Source of the DNA: Armatimonadota bacterium
GTDB lineage: Bacteria > Armatimonadota > Fimbriimonadia > Fimbriimonadales > Fimbriimonadaceae
Reading direction: 5' to 3'
Length of the DNA stretch: 5,343 bases
NCBI GenBank assembly: GCA_003516955.1
Contig: DPBN01000083.1
Location: 1-5,343 of the forward strand
The notes below the pieces were generated by a model, which worked only from the letters and a program-made list of their open reading frames with translations, was not told the origin of the DNA and ran no database searches. Made by a program: the position numbers and the translations under genes. Below, piece by piece: positions 3,462 through 5,343 of this stretch. Each line of letters opens with the position of its first letter. Within the stretch, counting starts at the first letter, position 1.

Positions 3462-5343
3462 TCAGGGCTCGAAGCGGAACCTCGCCTCCAGGCCCTCGGC
3501 GGAGTTCGGCCCGACCCATACGGTGAAGGTTCCCGGCTCCAGGCGCAGGCGCCCCTCGCCGTCCAGGAAGCCGAGGTCATTCCTCGCCACGGTCAGCTCG
3601 ACCTGAACTTCCGTGCCCTGGGGCACCGCGACGCGGCGGAACGCCTTGAGCTCCTTCACGGGGCGGCTGATCGAGGCGACGTCGTCCCGCACATAGAGCT
3701 GCACGACCTCCTCGCCGTCCCTCGTTCCGGTGTTCGCGACGGTGACCTTGGCCCGGAGCCCGTCCGCGTCCGTCTCGATGCGCAGGTCGCGGTACTCGAA
3801 CTCCGTGTAGGTCAGGCCGAACCCGAACGGGAACTGGGGGCTGTCGGGCCGGTCGACGTAGCGGTAGCGGAAGTTGGGAACCGGTCGGCCCGTGTTCTTG
3901 TGGTTGTAGTAGATCGGCACCTGACCGAGGCACCTGGGGAACGTGACCGGCAGCCGCCCGCCGGGCTCGGCGTCGCCCATCAGCACGTCCACGATGGCCG
4001 GCCCGGACTCCAAGCCCGGGTGGAACGCGAACAGCACGGCGTCGGCGGCCTCGAGCACCGGCTCCAGGGCCAGACTCCGTCCGGCTGCGACGACCGCCAC
4101 CAGCGGCGTGCCGATCTTGCCCAGGTACTGCAGCAGCTCCGTCTGTCCGGGCGGCAGGTCCAGGGTGGTTGTGGAGTTGTCCTCGCCGCTCCGGTGGCGC
4201 CACTCGCCGACGGCGGCGACCACCACGTCGCAGAGCCTCGCCAGCGCCACGGCCTCGTCCGGGAGGACGGCGTGCCAGACCTCCTTCGGCCCGGGATGGG
4301 AACGCAGGGCCGACAGGATGTCGGTCATGTCCTGCTCTTCGCCGTCCAGGGTCCACGTGCCGAAGAACGTCTCCCGGACCGCAGGGTTGGCCAGCGGCCC
4401 GACGAGACCGATCCTCGTGCCGGGCCGGAGCGGGAGCAGGCCGCCCTTGTTCTGCAGCAGCACGATCGCGCGGCGGGCCAGCTCTCGGGCGGCGCTCCGA
4501 TGCTCGTCGGGAATCTCCACCAACGCGGCGTCCTCGGGCGTGTAGGGATCGTCGAACAGCCCGCAGTCGGCCTTGAGCCGCAGCACGCGCCGCACGGCGT
4601 CGTCCAGCACCGCCATCGGGACCTTGCCGGCTCGCACCAGCTCAGGGAGGTGCCTCCAGTACGCTCCGCCGGCCATGTCGATGTCCACGCCCGCGAGGAT
4701 CGCGAGCTGCGCGGCGTGCGGGAGGTCCTCGGCGACGCCGTGGTTCACCAGCTCGGCGACGGCGTTCCAGTCGCTCACGATCACGCCGTCCCAGCCCCAG
4801 CGGCGCCGAAGAATGCCGTTGAGAATCTCGCCGTTCGCGGTCGCCGGCTTGCCGTCGAACTCGATGAACGCCGCCATGACGGTGGCCACTCCGGCCTTCG
4901 CCGCCGCGCGGAACGGCGGAAGGTAGACGTTCTCCAAAGTCGTCGGCGTGATCTCGCCGGTGTTGTAGTCGCGTCCGCCCTCGGCCGTGCCGTAGCCCAC
5001 GTAGTGCTTGGCGCACGCGGCCATCCCGGCCATCGTGTGCAGGCCCGCCTCCTGGAACCCGCGGACGACGGCCTCGGCCATCACCGAGGCCAGGTGGGGG
5101 TCTTCGCCGAAGCCCTCGGCGATCCTTCCCCAGCGCGGGTCCCGTGCGATGTCGAGCATCGGCGTGAACGTCCAGTGGATGCCGTCGGCGCGCGCCTCGC
5201 GGGCGGCGATCCCAGCGAGCCTCAGCACCCCCTCCGGCCAGAAGGAGGCCGCTTGGCCCAGCGGGATCGGCCCGACGGTGCGGTGGCCGTGGATCACGTC
5301 GCGGGCGAAGAGCAGGGGGATGCCGAGGCGGGAGCGCTCCACC
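3462..5343 (-). CDS. bglX: Glycoside hydrolase family 3 beta-glucosidase (BglX type), N-terminus missing
   Basis: About 627 residues run from the right edge to TGA at 3464-3462. The first visible codon, GTG (5342-5340), is internal: VERSRLGIPLLFARDVIHGH aligns from memory with an interior segment of E. coli BglX, so roughly 100 N-terminal residues, including any signal peptide, lie outside. The enzyme hydrolyses terminal beta-D-glucosyl (or related) residues with retention. The TIM-barrel part shows DPRWGRIAEGFGEDP (68-82), AKHYVGYG (111-118) and IVSDWN (188-193), with D191 (4770-4772) as nucleophile. GLFDDPY (261-267) marks the linker. The alpha/beta sandwich shows LLPLRPG and VVVAAVGEW, and SGEDNS with E387 as likely acid/base. 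It also has GRLPVTFPR and QFPFGFGLTYT. A fibronectin-III-like domain fills about 525-626 (VTVANTGTRDGEEVVQLYV, PGTFTVWVG). The segment between ILSALR and CDVVVA is about 25-30 residues shorter than I recall for E. coli BglX. Cellular location and true substrate cannot be told here. Confidence 0.95.
   Translation of the reverse strand, partial: VERSRLGIPLLFARDVIHGHRTVGPIPLGQAASFWPEGVLRLAGIAAREARADGIHWTFTPMLDIARDPRWGRIAEGFGEDPHLASVMAEAVVRGFQEAGLHTMAGMAACAKHYVGYGTAEGGRDYNTGEITPTTLENVYLPPFRAAAKAGVATVMAAFIEFDGKPATANGEILNGILRRRWGWDGVIVSDWNAVAELVNHGVAEDLPHAAQLAILAGVDIDMAGGAYWRHLPELVRAGKVPMAVLDDAVRRVLRLKADCGLFDDPYTPEDAALVEIPDEHRSAARELARRAIVLLQNKGGLLPLRPGTRIGLVGPLANPAVRETFFGTWTLDGEEQDMTDILSALRSHPGPKEVWHAVLPDEAVALARLCDVVVAAVGEWRHRSGEDNSTTTLDLPPGQTELLQYLGKIGTPLVAVVAAGRSLALEPVLEAADAVLFAFHPGLESGPAIVDVLMGDAEPGGRLPVTFPRCLGQVPIYYNHKNTGRPVPNFRYRYVDRPDSPQFPFGFGLTYTEFEYRDLRIETDADGLRAKVTVANTGTRDGEEVVQLYVRDDVASISRPVKELKAFRRVAVPQGTEVQVELTVARNDLGFLDGEGRLRLEPGTFTVWVGPNSAEGLEARFRFEP

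Noticed and set aside
3386..3580. A 64-codon minus-strand frame ending in the phrase ARPAGFEPATNGLEGRCS.
   Set aside because: This is the familiar artefact of translating the antisense of a tRNA (T arm and anticodon arm) and appears as false proteins in many genomes; it also overlaps the glucosidase gene out of frame.
3577..4356. A 259-codon minus-strand frame overlapping the glucosidase in another frame.
   Set aside because: It has Arg/Gly-rich shadow composition, and the glucosidase frame is continuous with every expected GH3 motif, so there is no sign of a frameshift.
5340..5342. GTG at the right edge as a possible start of the glucosidase.
   Set aside because: The residues that follow match the interior of BglX-type enzymes, which need about 100 more residues to complete the barrel, so the gene simply continues past the window.
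2600..5343. The unknown minus-strand protein, tRNA and glucosidase as one sugar-use locus or mobile insertion at the tRNA.
   Set aside because: No integrase, no duplicated tRNA 3' end in the window and no direct repeats were seen; the tRNA with its own orientation separates the two minus-strand genes, so an attachment site or joint operon is unsupported.

Overview
This is a GC-rich bacterial chromosomal window (by eye about two thirds G+C, with long spurious antisense open frames to match). It holds four complete features, two genes cut by the window edges, and little non-coding DNA. I see no transposase, integrase, phage gene, CRISPR array, long repeat or toxin-antitoxin pair. Taxonomy cannot be fixed from this sequence. 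The GC content, the BglX-type glucosidase and the apparently leaderless promoters would suit a GC-rich group such as Armatimonadota, Deinococcota or Actinomycetota, but this is a weak inference.

Layout. (1) 1-416, plus strand: the 3' part of a two-component receiver-domain gene that ends after the receiver with a short basic tail and no output domain. (2) 400-1764, plus: a class II tRNA nucleotidyltransferase (CCA-adding family) with an HD domain. It starts at a GTG inside the 3' end of the receiver gene and has its own Shine-Dalgarno-like GGAAG. (3) 1772-2608, plus: an uncharacterised membrane protein with one N-terminal membrane segment, a beta-rich non-membrane domain and four more membrane segments. 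(4) 2600-3328, minus: an uncharacterised aromatic-rich protein convergent with gene 3; the two coding ends overlap by 9 bp, and a small perfect hairpin spans both stop codons. (5) 3375-3450, plus: tRNA-Arg(UCU) with a genomically encoded CCA end. (6) 3462-5343, minus: a glycoside hydrolase family 3 beta-glucosidase of the BglX type, lacking its N-terminus because the window ends.

How the parts relate. The receiver gene and the nucleotidyltransferase gene overlap and may be cotranscribed. The nucleotidyltransferase and the tRNA are linked only by general biology (tRNA 3'-end maturation or repair). Nothing shows that the glucosidase and the two unknown proteins form one pathway.

The most notable signals are regulatory. 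Both complete unknown genes have an extended -10 motif (TGC-CATAAT and TGC-TAGACT) only 6 and 5 bases before their ATG, as expected for leaderless mRNAs. The second motif would also correct the start of the minus-strand gene from an upstream GTG to the ATG at 3328. I found no convincing new multi-gene system; the two unfamiliar protein families are the main unknowns.
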